Shown here in pieces: positions 23,392 to 34,740 of a DNA stretch of 64,000 bases. The stretch's first letter is position 1. Every line of letters starts with the position of its first letter. The notes beneath the pieces are model-generated. The model was given only the letters and a program-made list of their open reading frames with translations, ran no database searches and was not told where the DNA came from. The DNA lies in the NCBI GenBank assembly GCA_024180945.1, contig JAKSGN010000043.1, forward strand, positions 248,001-312,000, in the 5' to 3' direction. This stretch comes from Macrophomina tecta (taxonomy: Eukaryota > Ascomycota > Dothideomycetes > Botryosphaeriales > Botryosphaeriaceae). The position numbers and the translations under genes were made by a program.

Positions 23392-23935
23392 TTAGATATA
23401 TATAGAGAAGCTATTCTAAGTAAAAAACTAGTATAGAAAGATATTCTTAAAACTAAGTAGCTAAGAGAATTATATAAAGCTATTAGTATTAATCTTAAAT
23501 ATATACGAATTATAATATCTAAATACTATAATAGATAATACTAGGTGGTACTAAATCTTAAAAGAGAGAATAAAGTATACTTTCTTATAAAAAATATTAA
23601 ATTAAAGTAGCTAAGCGATAAATTAGATTTTAAGAAAATTAATCTATTTAAAATTATAGAAAAACTTAAAGTTATATATTAACTTAAGTTATTTAACTTA
23701 TGAATGAATTCTATCTTTTACGTAGTAATACTTAAGTTAGTACTAGAAAATACTACTATTCTAGAAATATAGAAAGAAATTATACTAAAAAACCCTAATA
23801 CTAAAAAAGACTAGTATCTAGTTAAGAAGATTCTAGACTATAAGCGGTTTAATTATTAGCTTAAATATCTTATTAAATAATATAGGTAGTAAGCGAGTTA
23901 TCTAGGTAAGCGAGCTGCTTATTTTATTAACTTTT
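23392..23935 (+). pseudogene. Gypsy integrase/chromodomain fragment, plus strand
   Basis: Reads ENKVYFLIKNIKLK, then FKIIEKLK and YLVKKILDYKRF: the same C-terminal integrase and chromodomain region as element 2, but inverted and more heavily RIPped. Both sides are truncated. Confidence 0.7.
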
Positions 23936-23964
23936 ATTAAATTTAGTAGTGATACCATTAATTA

Positions 23965-24071
23965 AGAATAAGTAGTATAAGAACTAAGAGATACGCTTAG
24001 AAGAAGCCTCTTATCTATTCTCTTCCGTAACTAAGCTAAAGTTTATTATATATATATATAATATTCCAATA
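23965..24071 (-). repeat. Copia LTR flanked by interior sequence on both sides
   Basis: Homologous, in inverted orientation, to the copia LTR at 46795-46903 (TATTGGAATAT start at 24071). On its right is the 3' polypurine tract (complement of 24072-24084, ATGAAGGGGGTG). On its left is the primer-binding start TGGTATCA (complement of about 23951-23958) and about 20 bp of leader. One LTR therefore serves two interiors. Confidence 0.65.
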
Positions 24072-27000
24072 CACCCCCTTCATGTGGTAGTGTAGCTAGC
24101 GCACGATAATACAATAGCTATAGATAGAAAGGATAACTCTATATATAACTAAGAATTAAACTTATAAACTCGAAATTAAAAAAAGATAACGAGCGGGTTC
24201 TATTAGCTATAGTTAAGGTGGCTAATTAGGCCTAGCTTTATCTAGACTATTTAACTATATAGGTAGCTAGGTTGCTGGCTTTAATAGAATATAAAGTAAT
24301 AACTAATAAATAGCTAATAATTTAGCCGAGCGGGTTACTATAGGCTATATATATCTAAATAAGGAAAATAAAAAGCGTATAACATTAAATAAAGGAAATA
24401 GAAGAAACTCGATTATTTTATTTAGTAAATAGCGTAAGTTCTAATTAGTTAACGAATACCTAGTACTTTTACTTTAGTAGTGCCTTTATAAGTCCGTCTA
24501 CTATTATATCGGCTATAGGCGTCTATTTAAAGTGGATGTTACCTACTAACACTTTTTATCTAAGCTAGTAATAATAAATATTAATATAGCGTAGCTTTAT
24601 TATTAGTTTTCTAACGCTTTTCTCTATAAGCCGTAGTGTTATTTAGTTATTACACTAAATCTATATAAGATAGCCTAGATTAAACTATAGTTAGTTAAAG
24701 AATCGTTTCTACTAGAAGCACTACTTAGCTATTTTAGATAAGATAAGAAGCTCGGCTTCAGTAATTAATATAGTAATAGTTAGTTATTTAGTAGCTTTCT
24801 AATCTACTAGATCTCTAAATAGCGTAACGAGCGAGTCTTAGTAGCTTCTACACGTTTCTTAATTATTTACATACGCTACATTACTGCTAATTATAAAGAT
24901 ATTTTATTTATTCTAATAGACAAAGCCGTTAAAGTATAGAGTAAGTTTCTTTATTTCTTTAAGGTATTTAAGAAGTCTCTGCGCTAGTACGAGATAATGG
25001 TATAACGAATTAGTTAGGTACGCTAATAGAGCTAATACGATAAAGGTAATATCCGCTCTTATACTAATTATAGCGAACTGTACTAATTCTATCTTACTTT
25101 AGAAGGTATAAACGTCTTATAGTATTACGTGTGAGTTTTTATTTAGTATAAGAGGCTTATTTTATAATAAAGATATTACTAGAGCGTTCGCTTTCTTAAT
25201 ATTATATTTAGTAATTAAACTATTAACGTATAATTTCTAAGAAAGCTAGAGTAAATGCTCTTATCGATTTCGAACTATACGTAGTATAAGAAACTACTAG
25301 ATTTCGCCTATTATATACATCTCGTAGCGTTAGAATAAGTTATCCTAAAATACCTTTATATAGCACTTATTATCCTTATAATAGGTGACGATAACGTTAT
25401 TAATAAAGAAGAAGACGAAGAGGTAATTATTCGCGTAGAGATATAGAGCGTCTAGAATTAGTTCTAGGCTAAGTTTCATTAGTATATTATAGAAGTGACA
25501 TTGTTAAAGTGCTAGTAATTTTTTAAGGCTATATAGCGCTTTAAGTAATTAAAGAACTTATTTATTCTTTAACGTTATTACTTCTAGTAGCTTGTAGTAC
25601 GTTATTTACTTAAGTAGGACGTGCGGAAATGTATTTATAATGTTATATTATCTTATTTTAAGGTTAAAGGTGTAAATAATAGCTATAAGCGCTCGGAAAA
25701 TATAAAAGGCTAGGATAGCTATAAAGATATCTTTCTATATTATTTATAGATTACCTCTAACGTAAATACGTACCTTATATTTTAGTAGATAGCCGTTTTC
25801 ATCGAATTTATACTTAAATATCTAAGTAAGCAGTATTACCTTCTTAGTATTATCTTATACGTCTATTACTAAAATAACCTTCTATACCCCCTTATTCTAG
25901 ACTTTCTATAGTTCCGTTTCTACTACTTTAAGGAATTTAGCGCCTATTAGGTACGTAAGAGTATTCTTATATGTCTTAGACTTAGGTAGAAGAGTATCTT
26001 AGTGCCGGCATATTAGCTATTCGATAGATAACGCTATAATAAATATAGTCCTCTAGGCTTAATCTAAGTGCTAATTAAGTAGGAGTTACGTAATATAGGC
26101 TAATCTACGTGTTCTTTTATCTTAAATAATCAAATTTGGATTGATTTGCGCGCTAATTTCTAAGCTCCTTGGTATACAGTTACCTCGTACGGCTACTAGA
26201 TTAGGCGGAGTCTTATATTAGGCTAGTATTAGTTACTCGAGTCTTAGTTATTATTCTTAATTACCCCCTAAGGCTTAAGGAGCTGGTTAGTATTATTATT
26301 TAAGCGTTATAGGCGTGGTTTCTAAATCTAGCTCTAGCTCTTAATTATTCTAGATTTAACCATCTTTAGATATAGTCGTTCTAGTACCCTATGTTTAGCG
26401 TGCTTAAAGGCTGCTTTTAGGCTACTCTTTTTATAAGTTTAACCTATTACTCATTGTAGACAGTAATAGCGTTAGTAGTTAAATAAGTAAATCTAGCTAA
26501 TGGCTACTACTAGCTTCTATAGCTTAGTTCTATTTTTAAGATTCGACTATTTCGTTCTTCGAGGACTTATTACTCATTAATAAGACTAAGAATAATATAA
26601 GATCATTATTATTTAGACGGATTTATAGATATACGAGGGTCTATTCTTTCTCGGCTTCTAATACTTCTTAATAGTGCTCTTATTTATAAGGTGAGTACTT
26701 GCTATTCTTATTAAACATAACGTCTTAGACGCGTATAATTTTGTCTGTACTTAGTGTCTAGATTTAGAAGATATTAGTGGAGTCGTATCTAACTAAGTAT
26801 CTAATTAGTGCTCATTTCTAAAGCTTTTAGGTACGTAGAATTATCTTATTTAGTGTATATACTTTATAGCTATATATATATAGGTGGTTAATATTTAGCT
26901 TCTTACTATAAACTATCTTAAATAGAGTCTTTTAGTTGAGGCCTTTAGCTAGTATTCGGTTTAAGATATAAGCAGCCGCATAAACGTATTTAGACTAGTT

Positions 27001-27292
27001 ATAATTAGATAGGTTACTACTAATTCGTAGTACTCTTACTATTAAGATAAGTAACTATCTAGAACGTTTAGCATTACCGTTCTACTTAGGTATTTAAGAA
27101 CTTAATACCTTAAGGGTAATTTCTCTCTATTAGAGTTCTCTCTAGAAGGTAGTTCTAAGAGACTTCTCGCTATCTAAGCGTAGAAAGACTATTTTTTATT
27201 AAAAGCATTTTTTAATTATTCGTTTCGTTAATAAGATAATGTCTACATAGTTATTCTTATTTACGTAGGTTATTATAATTATATACTACATA
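24072..27292 (-). pseudogene. Copia element remnant, minus strand
   Basis: RIPped Ty1/copia pol, inverted relative to the copia at 46795 and of the same family: 26930-27270 is the reverse complement of about 58100-58450. The RT active-site block LFVFFFINN (from FVDD) is at about 25395-25435, the RNase H region near 24600-24850, and integrase near 26900-27280. Interrupted at 27292 by a Fot1-type transposon. Confidence 0.75.
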
Positions 27293-29148
27293 ACGTGGTT
27301 GATAACCGAGCTGCGCATACAACCGAGCTGCGCACCCCACCAATGCCGCGCGACTTTGCAGGCTAATATCTCAACACTACAACAAGCTATTGCAATGCAA
27401 AAAGTTTATTTAGAATTTTTAGATTCATTAGTATCTAGCTTGCAGGTACGCAAATTGTGTCCTAGCATACCGCGGCGCCCGCAGCGCCTTTGTTGTGTCG
27501 CACCCCCATCCGTGCGCGCCCTCTTCGAAGACTCCCCACCCTCATCCCGCCCACCTACGTTGCTGGGAGCCATCAATTCAGCTGCCTCCTCTGCCGTCAA
27601 CGACCCTCCAGTCTGGATATACTTCCTCTTGCCTGATTTTCGCTTGGTTAGAGTCTTATTGGCCTCCCGCAAGTCAGTCATTTCGGCGCGCAACAACACC
27701 AGTTCGTGTGCCATCGCTATGGTGCCTTTTGTCAGCTGAACCACAGCTTCTTTCAAGGAACTTGGCGAAGAACCTGCAGGAGGCGGAATCTTATTAAGGA
27801 CAAAGGCTGATTGGGAGTCTACTTCGTGAAGAGTGCGCGGTGTTTTGGGCTCCCAAGGGGTGGTCTCTAGGGCAGGTGGCGTTGGCGTACGAAGCTTCAC
27901 ATCAAGCTTGGATAGCACCGCGTCTGGGTCTAGTGGGACTAGCCCAGCGCCTCTAAAGCTTGCAAGGATGTTCTCCTTCTTAAAAACCCGGGCGTGAGCT
28001 GCCCTGAAGGCTGGGAGGAACTCGGTCTTAGAGATATGGGTGACGTGCCTGCGCGCCAAGGCCGAGATCTCATCACCGTACGCGCGCTTCAACGGCGAAT
28101 AGCAACCCACATCAAGTGGCTGCAATAGGTGCGACGCGTGTGGGGGCATACAGAGAGCGATAATCCTGTTCTCCGTGCAGAGATCCTGGAAATCCTGCGA
28201 GTTGTGGCTCTCGTGACCGTCGATTATGAGCAGCCGGTGCGTGCCCACGGTACGCGACTTTGTATGCGCGTTAAAATGCTTCAACCACGCCACTCCTAGC
28301 TCGTTGGTCGTCCAGCCGTTCTCGGTGACTCCATTAGGCCAGTCTTTAGGCATGAGACCGTCCTAGTACCAGGTGGAGATGTGCTTCTTGCCTGCGAAGA
28401 TGATGAAGGGGGGGATCACAGAGCCGTCAGCGCAGATGCACTCAATCGCGGTGGTCCACTCGCGATCGCCTGGCTGCACCAGTTTCCCTTTGCCGCCGCG
28501 CTTTTCTGAGCCTGTAACCACGTACTGCGTCGAGATTACACCCATCATAAAGCCAGTCTCGTCAAAGTTGTAGCTGTCTTCATCCAGGATGCCGTACTTC
28601 GCCTTCATGTTGCGCACCAGCTCGAACCACTTGCCAATCACCTCTGGATCTTCGTTCAAGGCTCGCTGACGATCATAGGAACGTGTCATCCGAACCTTGA
28701 GCGCAGGCGATCGCTTAATGAGGTTATCCACCCAGCGCTTGCCTGTTGGCTTGCCACCCCGCTCTGCTAGCAACCTATCGGCCATTGCTCGCACAGCAAG
28801 CTTCGTAGGCGGAAACCCTCTTGAATCCTGGTCCAATATACGCTCAACTATCACTAGCTCCTCTTCCTTGCTGAGCTTTCGTCCGTTGGCCTCGCAATCG
28901 CGTCGGGGGGTCGCTCCACCACGTCGGCTGCGGAGCGTACTTGGGGGAACGGCGTAGAGGGCCGCAGCGCGTCGCTCGCTTAAAGACGCGTTTCGTTTAC
29001 GAGATTGTATAGCTAGCTTAATTCTCGCTTCGTTAGAAGATGTCAGGGTGTGGTGTTGTGGATGCATCGCGTCTGAAGATCGGTAGGATGGATTTTGGTG
29101 GTGGGGTGCGCAGCTCGGTTGTATGCGCAGCTCGGTTATCAACCACGT
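27293..29148 (-). mobile_element. Fot1/pogo-type DNA transposon 1
   Basis: 1856 bp with perfect 50-bp terminal inverted repeats (27293-27342 and 29099-29148) and a TA duplication (27291-27292, 29149-29150). Each repeat contains a tandem pair of AACCGAGCTGCGCA-type boxes, likely transposase binding sites. It is inserted in RIPped copia sequence but is itself almost free of RIP, so it arrived after the main RIP events. Confidence 0.93.
27406..29067 (-). pseudogene. Fot1/pogo transposase with one nonsense codon
   Basis: 553 codons from ATG 29067 (the frame is open further upstream, but that part lies in the terminal repeat). N-terminal psq/CENP-B-type helix-turn-helix region (about residues 12-125) and DDE catalytic domain with D169 (NFDETGF), D283 (IIDGHESHNS) and D319 (HLLQPLDVG): 35 residues between the last two, as in Fot1. 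The frame is broken once, by TAG at 28363-28365 (codon 235), most simply CAG to TAG. The C-terminal zinc knuckle, which in the copy at 58797 reads CGQCGETGHNSRTC, here has Arg for the second Cys. Otherwise complete. The two halves would not give an active enzyme without readthrough. Confidence 0.9.
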
Positions 29149-29150
29149 TA

Positions 29151-29891
29151 TAGTTATTTTATTATTTAATATATAATATATTTTAAGGCCTATAACGCTT
29201 AATCTTTTATATATTACTAACATTAGCACAACACACTATATCTATAATAAGTTTATAAAGAGTCGCTATACTAAAATAAAAAATATAAGGCTAGATAACT
29301 ATATTATATTAGAAAACTCTATAGTTAAGATTAAGTTATTTAGTAAGATACTAGTATATACTACTAACTTTAAGGGCCTATATATAACTAAGCTTATAAA
29401 TATAGTCTATATATTCTTATTTATAGCTAACCTTATTTTTATTACTAAGATAAAAGAAGAGAAAATTAAGTTAAATATAAAATATATATACTTCTACTTA
29501 GAGGACTTTATGTTACGAATACGCCTCTATATATAGAGTTATTAGGGTAAACCAGCTACTAGGCTAGTTATTACTATACCTTTTATCGACTGACCGGCTA
29601 CTCGTGGTCGGCGGGAGGTTAGCTAAATAGCTTTATAGCAATGACTAAAACCTAATATAGTCGCCGCGCTATAATACTTTATTATAGCCTATCTAATCTT
29701 TACTTAAAACTACTTCTTTATAAAATATAAGAAAGTAGATAATCTACTAGCTATAGTATTAAATATTACTAATCGCTTATTACTAGCTATATAATAGTAT
29801 AAAATCTTTATATATATAGGCTAAAGAGCTATTTAAGCCTTACTATAAGCTATATAAGAAACTATAATTACTAATTAGTAGCTACTAGATT

Positions 29892-29934
<43 letters not shown>

Positions 29935-32400
29935 TATAATAGTAGATCTCTTAATTTATATAATTAAAGAAATTATTAGAAGAAGTATTTTTTTAAGTCT
30001 TATTTAACTTAATATAGATAATATAAGCTAATAATAGCTACTAATAAATTACTTAACTTAAATATACTTTTACTAAGTTTATTTTTATAATTACTTATAT
30101 AATAAAAAATAAGTATATCTAATATATTCTTAATATTATCTAAATAATTAAGATAAGATTTAGTAAATTAATAGCCTTAGATTAAATAGAGAAGTATTAC
30201 TTATATAAGTATTTAAGTAGAAGCTTAAATAATATAAAATTATTTATAAAATATTAGCTTTATATACCCCTTAGTAGAATAATATATTAGAGTATTTAGA
30301 GTATTTAATTATTATTAAAATAAGATTATTATAAGTTAGTACTAATTTACCTAAGTATCTATAGTCTAAAATTATTAAGGTAGTAGTCTATATCTATAAT
30401 AAAACTCTAATAAAGTACTACTATTAGAAAATACTATTTAAGTATATCTATAGTAAGAAGCTAAAAGTAGTATATTTATAAGTTTATAGCTATAAAGCCT
30501 ACTTATTACTAAAGAATATTCTATATAATAATACGCTAGATAAACGTATTTTTATTAGATACTTAGTTAAATATAACTCTACTAATATCTATAGAATCTA
30601 GTATTCTTTAAAGAACTAAGTAGTATACTCTAAAGATATTATTTTTAATAAATCTAGTAAGTTTTTACTAGAGAATCTAGAAAAGATAGTCGCTCTATAA
30701 TAATAAAAGTAAAATTAAGAGTATAAAATAGTTATTTCTTATATTACGCTCTATAAGAAGAATATTATTTTCTTAGATTAAAATTCTAAGGTCTTCTTTA
30801 ATCTTATTAATAAGCTATTACCGGCTCTAATTTAATTAACTTAAGAAACTTTAGAAACTTAAGATAGTTATCTAGGTATCTAATTATAAGAAGTATAACT
30901 AGATTATCTATTAAGTCCTTTAGAATTAACTAGTAAAGGCCTCGCATGCGAATAATATATAGAAAGTAGCCTATAAGTAGGCTTAATTTAAGATAAAAAA
31001 ATATTAGATTCTTTAAATTATATATTACTAGATCGATCTACTCTAGTCTAATAATAAGTCTTTTAAGGCTTAGCCTCTTAAGACTTAATGGGTAAAGATT
31101 AATAGAATTAATAATTATAAAGACTCGGGTAGCTTATACTAGTCTAATATAAAAATCTATCTAATCTAAGTACTACTAGAAAAAACTATACCCTAAGAAA
31201 ATATAATATTATAGTAAATATTAATCTAAACCTAATTGTCTATAAATTAAGAACTTATAACTTATATAAAAATATATATATTACGTTAATTTATAATAAT
31301 ATATTTAGTTACTAAATACTATTTATATCTTTTCTTATATTTTTTTAGAAATCTACTTTAATAAAAGTATAAGTATCGCCTATAGACCTACTATATATTT
31401 ACTAAGATTAACTACTATCTAAACCTTATTTATATAAGAATATTTTTAATTACCTAATAAAAACTTACCTACTAGAGGTAATATAAATAGAACTCTAAAA
31501 ACTTTAGAATAAGAGAATATAAAAGATAGTAGTACTTAGTAAAGTAAAAAGTCTTAATAAGAATATAATTTTACTTACCTAGATATTTAAGTATAAGCTT
31601 AATAAATATAGCTAGCTTACTAAGGTTAAGATATATATCTATATAAGAAAAGACCTTTAGACTACTTAATAAAATACTTATATAGCTATTTTTATCTTTT
31701 AGAGTTTTTAAGCCTTAATTACTATTATCTATACTTTTAACTTAGAAATATAATAATATAATATTATAAACGTATTTTCTTATATTCTACTTAAGAAAAA
31801 GATATACTATCGATCTCTAAAAGAACTAAAGCTTAAATAAAACTAAATTCTTTATTTACTTTAAGTATTTTATAGTCTTAAAGAGTTACTAGCTCTTTAG
31901 TAATAATATATTTATAAATTCTTAGAAAAGCTTAGTTAAACTTAAATATCTAATATATCTTACTTATATTTAAATAATTATCTATTTATTTTCTTCTTTA
32001 TAAATAATATTATTATAGTATACTATAAGCGAGATAAGTCTTTTATAAATACTTTTTAAGAAACTTACTTAAACACTATAAGATAAGAATTCTAGAAGAC
32101 GTATAATAGTTTTTAGCCTTATATATTATAAGAAACTAAGAGTAAAAGCTTTTATAGCTCTCTTAGAAATTATATATCTCTAGTCTTATCGCTCGCTATA
32201 TAGTATTAATAAAAATTACTTTCTATTAATACCACTTTCTTTAGATAAAGTACTTTAAGTAAACTAAGATACGTATATTATTATAAAATAGAAAGTAGAT
32301 ATATATTATAAATAATACTCTACCTAGGATTACTAAGAAATAAGACCCCCTAAGTAAGAATTCTAATAAGATAAATTATCTAGAATAGTCTTTACTAAAA
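29151..32400 (+). pseudogene. Copia element remnant, plus strand
   Basis: Heavily RIPped copia pol. GAG-pre-integrase-like stretch near 29370-29510 (IFLFIANLIFITKIKEEKIKLN); integrase C-terminal block RIFIRYLVKYN near 30545; RT active site FIFFINNIIIVYYK near 31980-32030; RNase H remnants to about 32390. It is split by the 166-bp element at 29511. A (TA)n run lies at about 29897-29930. Edges are not defined by LTRs. Confidence 0.7.
29511..29676. repeat. 166-bp solo LTR-like element, copy 2
   Basis: Same length as 17040-17205 and the same sequence apart from RIP-type transitions. It starts TGTTACGAAT and ends GCTATAATA. Perfect 5-bp duplication CTTTA at 29506-29510 and 29677-29681. Unlike copy 1 it is RIPped. 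Confidence 0.8.
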
Positions 32401-33085
32401 GTCTATAGCCTAGCCTTTTTAGATTTAGGCCGAATCTGCAGACTTTATAGCTGGAAAACTAGAAAAACCAAGGAATAGGGCCCGTAGTAGGCCGTACCTA
32501 GCCTAGTAGGCAGGCCCGAGAGCCTAAACTAAGCCTACCCCCCCAAGCACCCTGTACCTACCTAGAGGTTAATCTCTTAGAACGAAATAAGACTTTCGGA
32601 TAAAAAACTAGCCTAGTTACTAAGTAACTTCTATTAAGAAGTACTAGTGCTAGCGTTACTCGTTTAAGAGCTATTAAGTAATATATCTAAACTATCTAAA
32701 GAGACGCTTAAGATTAAATAAAATATTTAAATTAGCCTCTTAGAGCTAAAATATAGACTTAGAATTTAATTATTAATCCTTATTATAAATATAATAATCT
32801 AGAAGTCCGTAGACTAATAGAAGTATATCCTAATCCTACTTTTAATTAAGTTAAGATTAAGATCTATATTTATAGCTAAATAGATCTCTATTTAAGTTTT
32901 AGCTAGCTATATATATAAGTCTCTTTATTTTCTATTAGATTAGTTCTTTAAGTAATTTAACTATTTTTAACCTTAAAAAATTTACTTAAGCTCGTCCCTA
33001 AGATTTTTAAGACCCGCTGAACCTTAAGCTTAACTAAGCTAGGTGATAAGAATCTTATTAAGATCTAAGCGCCTCCGTCCGACCT
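32400..33085. other. Unassigned RIPped sequence
   Basis: Mostly RIPped AT-rich sequence with a less mutated GC-rich island at about 32450-32580. No reading frame or repeat boundary recognised. Confidence 0.4.
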
Positions 33086-33361
33086 TTATTTATAATAGAA
33101 GTATAGTTTATATACTAGTAAAAAAGGTCTATAATCTAGTATTAATTCTATTAATCTATATTTATAGAAGATAGATTATAGAGATTAAAGAGGTTTAATC
33201 TATTTAATCTATATTTACCTAGGCGAGAGTATACAGATTAATGCTTAGCGTTACGTAATCCACGTGACTTTCTCTGTAGATCTTTCTGTGGCGCGTATCT
33301 GCGCCCCGCTTCATTCCCTTATTCCGCCTGTTCCCTGCCCTGTGAAGGCTGCGCCGTAACA
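33086..33361 (-). repeat. Partial gypsy LTR next to the kinase-like gene
   Basis: The right-hand part matches the LTR family of elements 1-3: TTAGCGTTACGTAATCC near 33246-33262 and the terminal GGCTGCGCCGTAACA ending at 33361. The left part is RIPped and the LTR start is missing. RIP fades to nothing over the last 130 bp, toward the gene. Confidence 0.75.
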
Positions 33362-33513
33362 CCTAGCCACCTCATTTCTCGCTAGTGTCATCCTTCAACG
33401 ATTGCGCAACTCCGCGGCAACGCATCACTACAAAGCGCTCCGCGCTGCCGGCGAGCACGAAAGATTCTGCCCTTCATTGTGCCGTGACCGTACCCGATCT
33501 AATCCATTCCCAC

Positions 33514-34302
33514 ATGATGTCTTCTCTCGAGGTAGAATGCGCATGGACCGAAGACTCCAAGAATCCCGGACACTTTTATCGATATATTGAGGGATACACG
33601 CCTCCTGGAGCGGTCAGGCATATCGATGGCGGTAATTCATGTTCTGTGGGATTGCTTCAGGACGGAATTGTCCTGAAATACCCCTTAGTAAGGGGTGAGG
33701 GCACAGAAGCCCTTACTGTTGAGAAGGCCATCTATGGTGCTCTGGGGTATCACGAGAGAATAGCCCAGTATCTTGGAACAACCGATTATGGGCTCAAATT
33801 AGGATATGCTTGTCAGGGAAACGTCACGGATCATCTCAGCAAGCGACCTGCACCCTCTACCCGAACTCGCATGAAATGGTGTGCGCAAGCTGCGGAGGCC
33901 CTGGCTTATCTCCATTCTAAGGGAGTCACTCACTGCGACCTCCACACGAACAACCTTCTCCTGAACGCCGAACTGGACGTTCTGCTCTCTGATTTCCAAG
34001 GCATATTTGGAGGCCTCGATGGGTACGCTATGGAAAGCACTCGGTATTTCCTCCCACGAGACGCAACTTCTCCGCCAAACGAGACAACAGACATATTCGC
34101 CTTCGGCACTCTCATGTACACAATAATGACTAGTACTGAGCCGTTTTCGCAGCTCGAGGAATCCGAGATCACGATGCGGTATAGCATGGGTAAATTTCCG
34201 GACACAACCACGCTTGCTTGCGGGACCATAATTCAACGATGTTGGAAGCAGCAGTATGATAGTGCTACCGATATTGTCTACGATCTTAGCAAAGCCTGGT
34301 AG
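33514..34302 (+). CDS. Protein-kinase-like protein, atypical motifs
   Basis: 262 residues from the first in-frame ATG at 33514. The frame is open back to 33385 but has no ATG there. A eukaryotic protein kinase fold is visible: a Ser/Gly-rich loop (GGNSCSVG), VLKYP with the ATP lysine K55, an EK helix glutamate E70, the catalytic loop HCDLHTNN (D142, N147), SDFQG in place of DFG (D160) and TTDIFAFGTLMYTIMT for the substrate lobe. The key Lys, Asp, Asn and Asp are all present, so activity is possible, but HRD is HCD and DFG is DFQ. It is short for a kinase, and the C-lobe ends soon after helix H. It stands alone between repeats, and its upstream region is only 152 bp before an LTR end. The substrate is unknown. 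A 5' truncation or a missing first exon is possible. Confidence 0.75.
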   Translation: MMSSLEVECAWTEDSKNPGHFYRYIEGYTPPGAVRHIDGGNSCSVGLLQDGIVLKYPLVRGEGTEALTVEKAIYGALGYHERIAQYLGTTDYGLKLGYACQGNVTDHLSKRPAPSTRTRMKWCAQAAEALAYLHSKGVTHCDLHTNNLLLNAELDVLLSDFQGIFGGLDGYAMESTRYFLPRDATSPPNETTDIFAFGTLMYTIMTSTEPFSQLEESEITMRYSMGKFPDTTTLACGTIIQRCWKQQYDSATDIVYDLSKAW

Positions 34303-34740
34303 GATATGGAAATAGCTGGAGAACTTAAACGATTATGAAATATTGAACGTTTATCAGCTCTCTACTTATAAGCCAGTGCAACGTTTCCATGCAGTGTCCT
34401 CAATATGATGATCCGAACTCTACCCCTGCCGAGAAGTTCTGGCATAACGTTAAATTAACTTATAAATAGGTGAGAGACTCATAAACCTTATGCTAAGCAG
34501 GCATCGCACGGAACGCCCTTCCTCGTAGATCCCATATGACGATCTGGAATTTCGGTGCAAGGTGACCCGCACGGCAGCATTTTGTATGTCGTTCTCGTAT
34601 GTCCACAAGTCATACCTGGGCATTGTTAGTGGTTATATTGTTTGTTCTTTGTTATAACCATAACCATAACAACATATTATTATATTGCTATAACTATAAG
34701 GGGTCGTTGTTATTGTTATAACCATATTTTGCAATCTTGG
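34303..34740. other. 3' flank of the kinase-like gene
   Basis: Ordinary composition with no RIP. Contains a short run of CCATAACCATAAC-type repeats near 34650-34675. No gene recognised. Confidence 0.4.

Noticed and set aside
33018..33035. Similarity to the start of 28S rRNA (ACCCGCTGAAC..TTAAGC)
   Set aside because: Only about 17 bases, with an extra base, and no rRNA-like sequence before or after; chance is likely.
33385..33513. N-terminal extension of the kinase-like protein
   Set aside because: The frame there opens with GTG and has no ATG before 33514.
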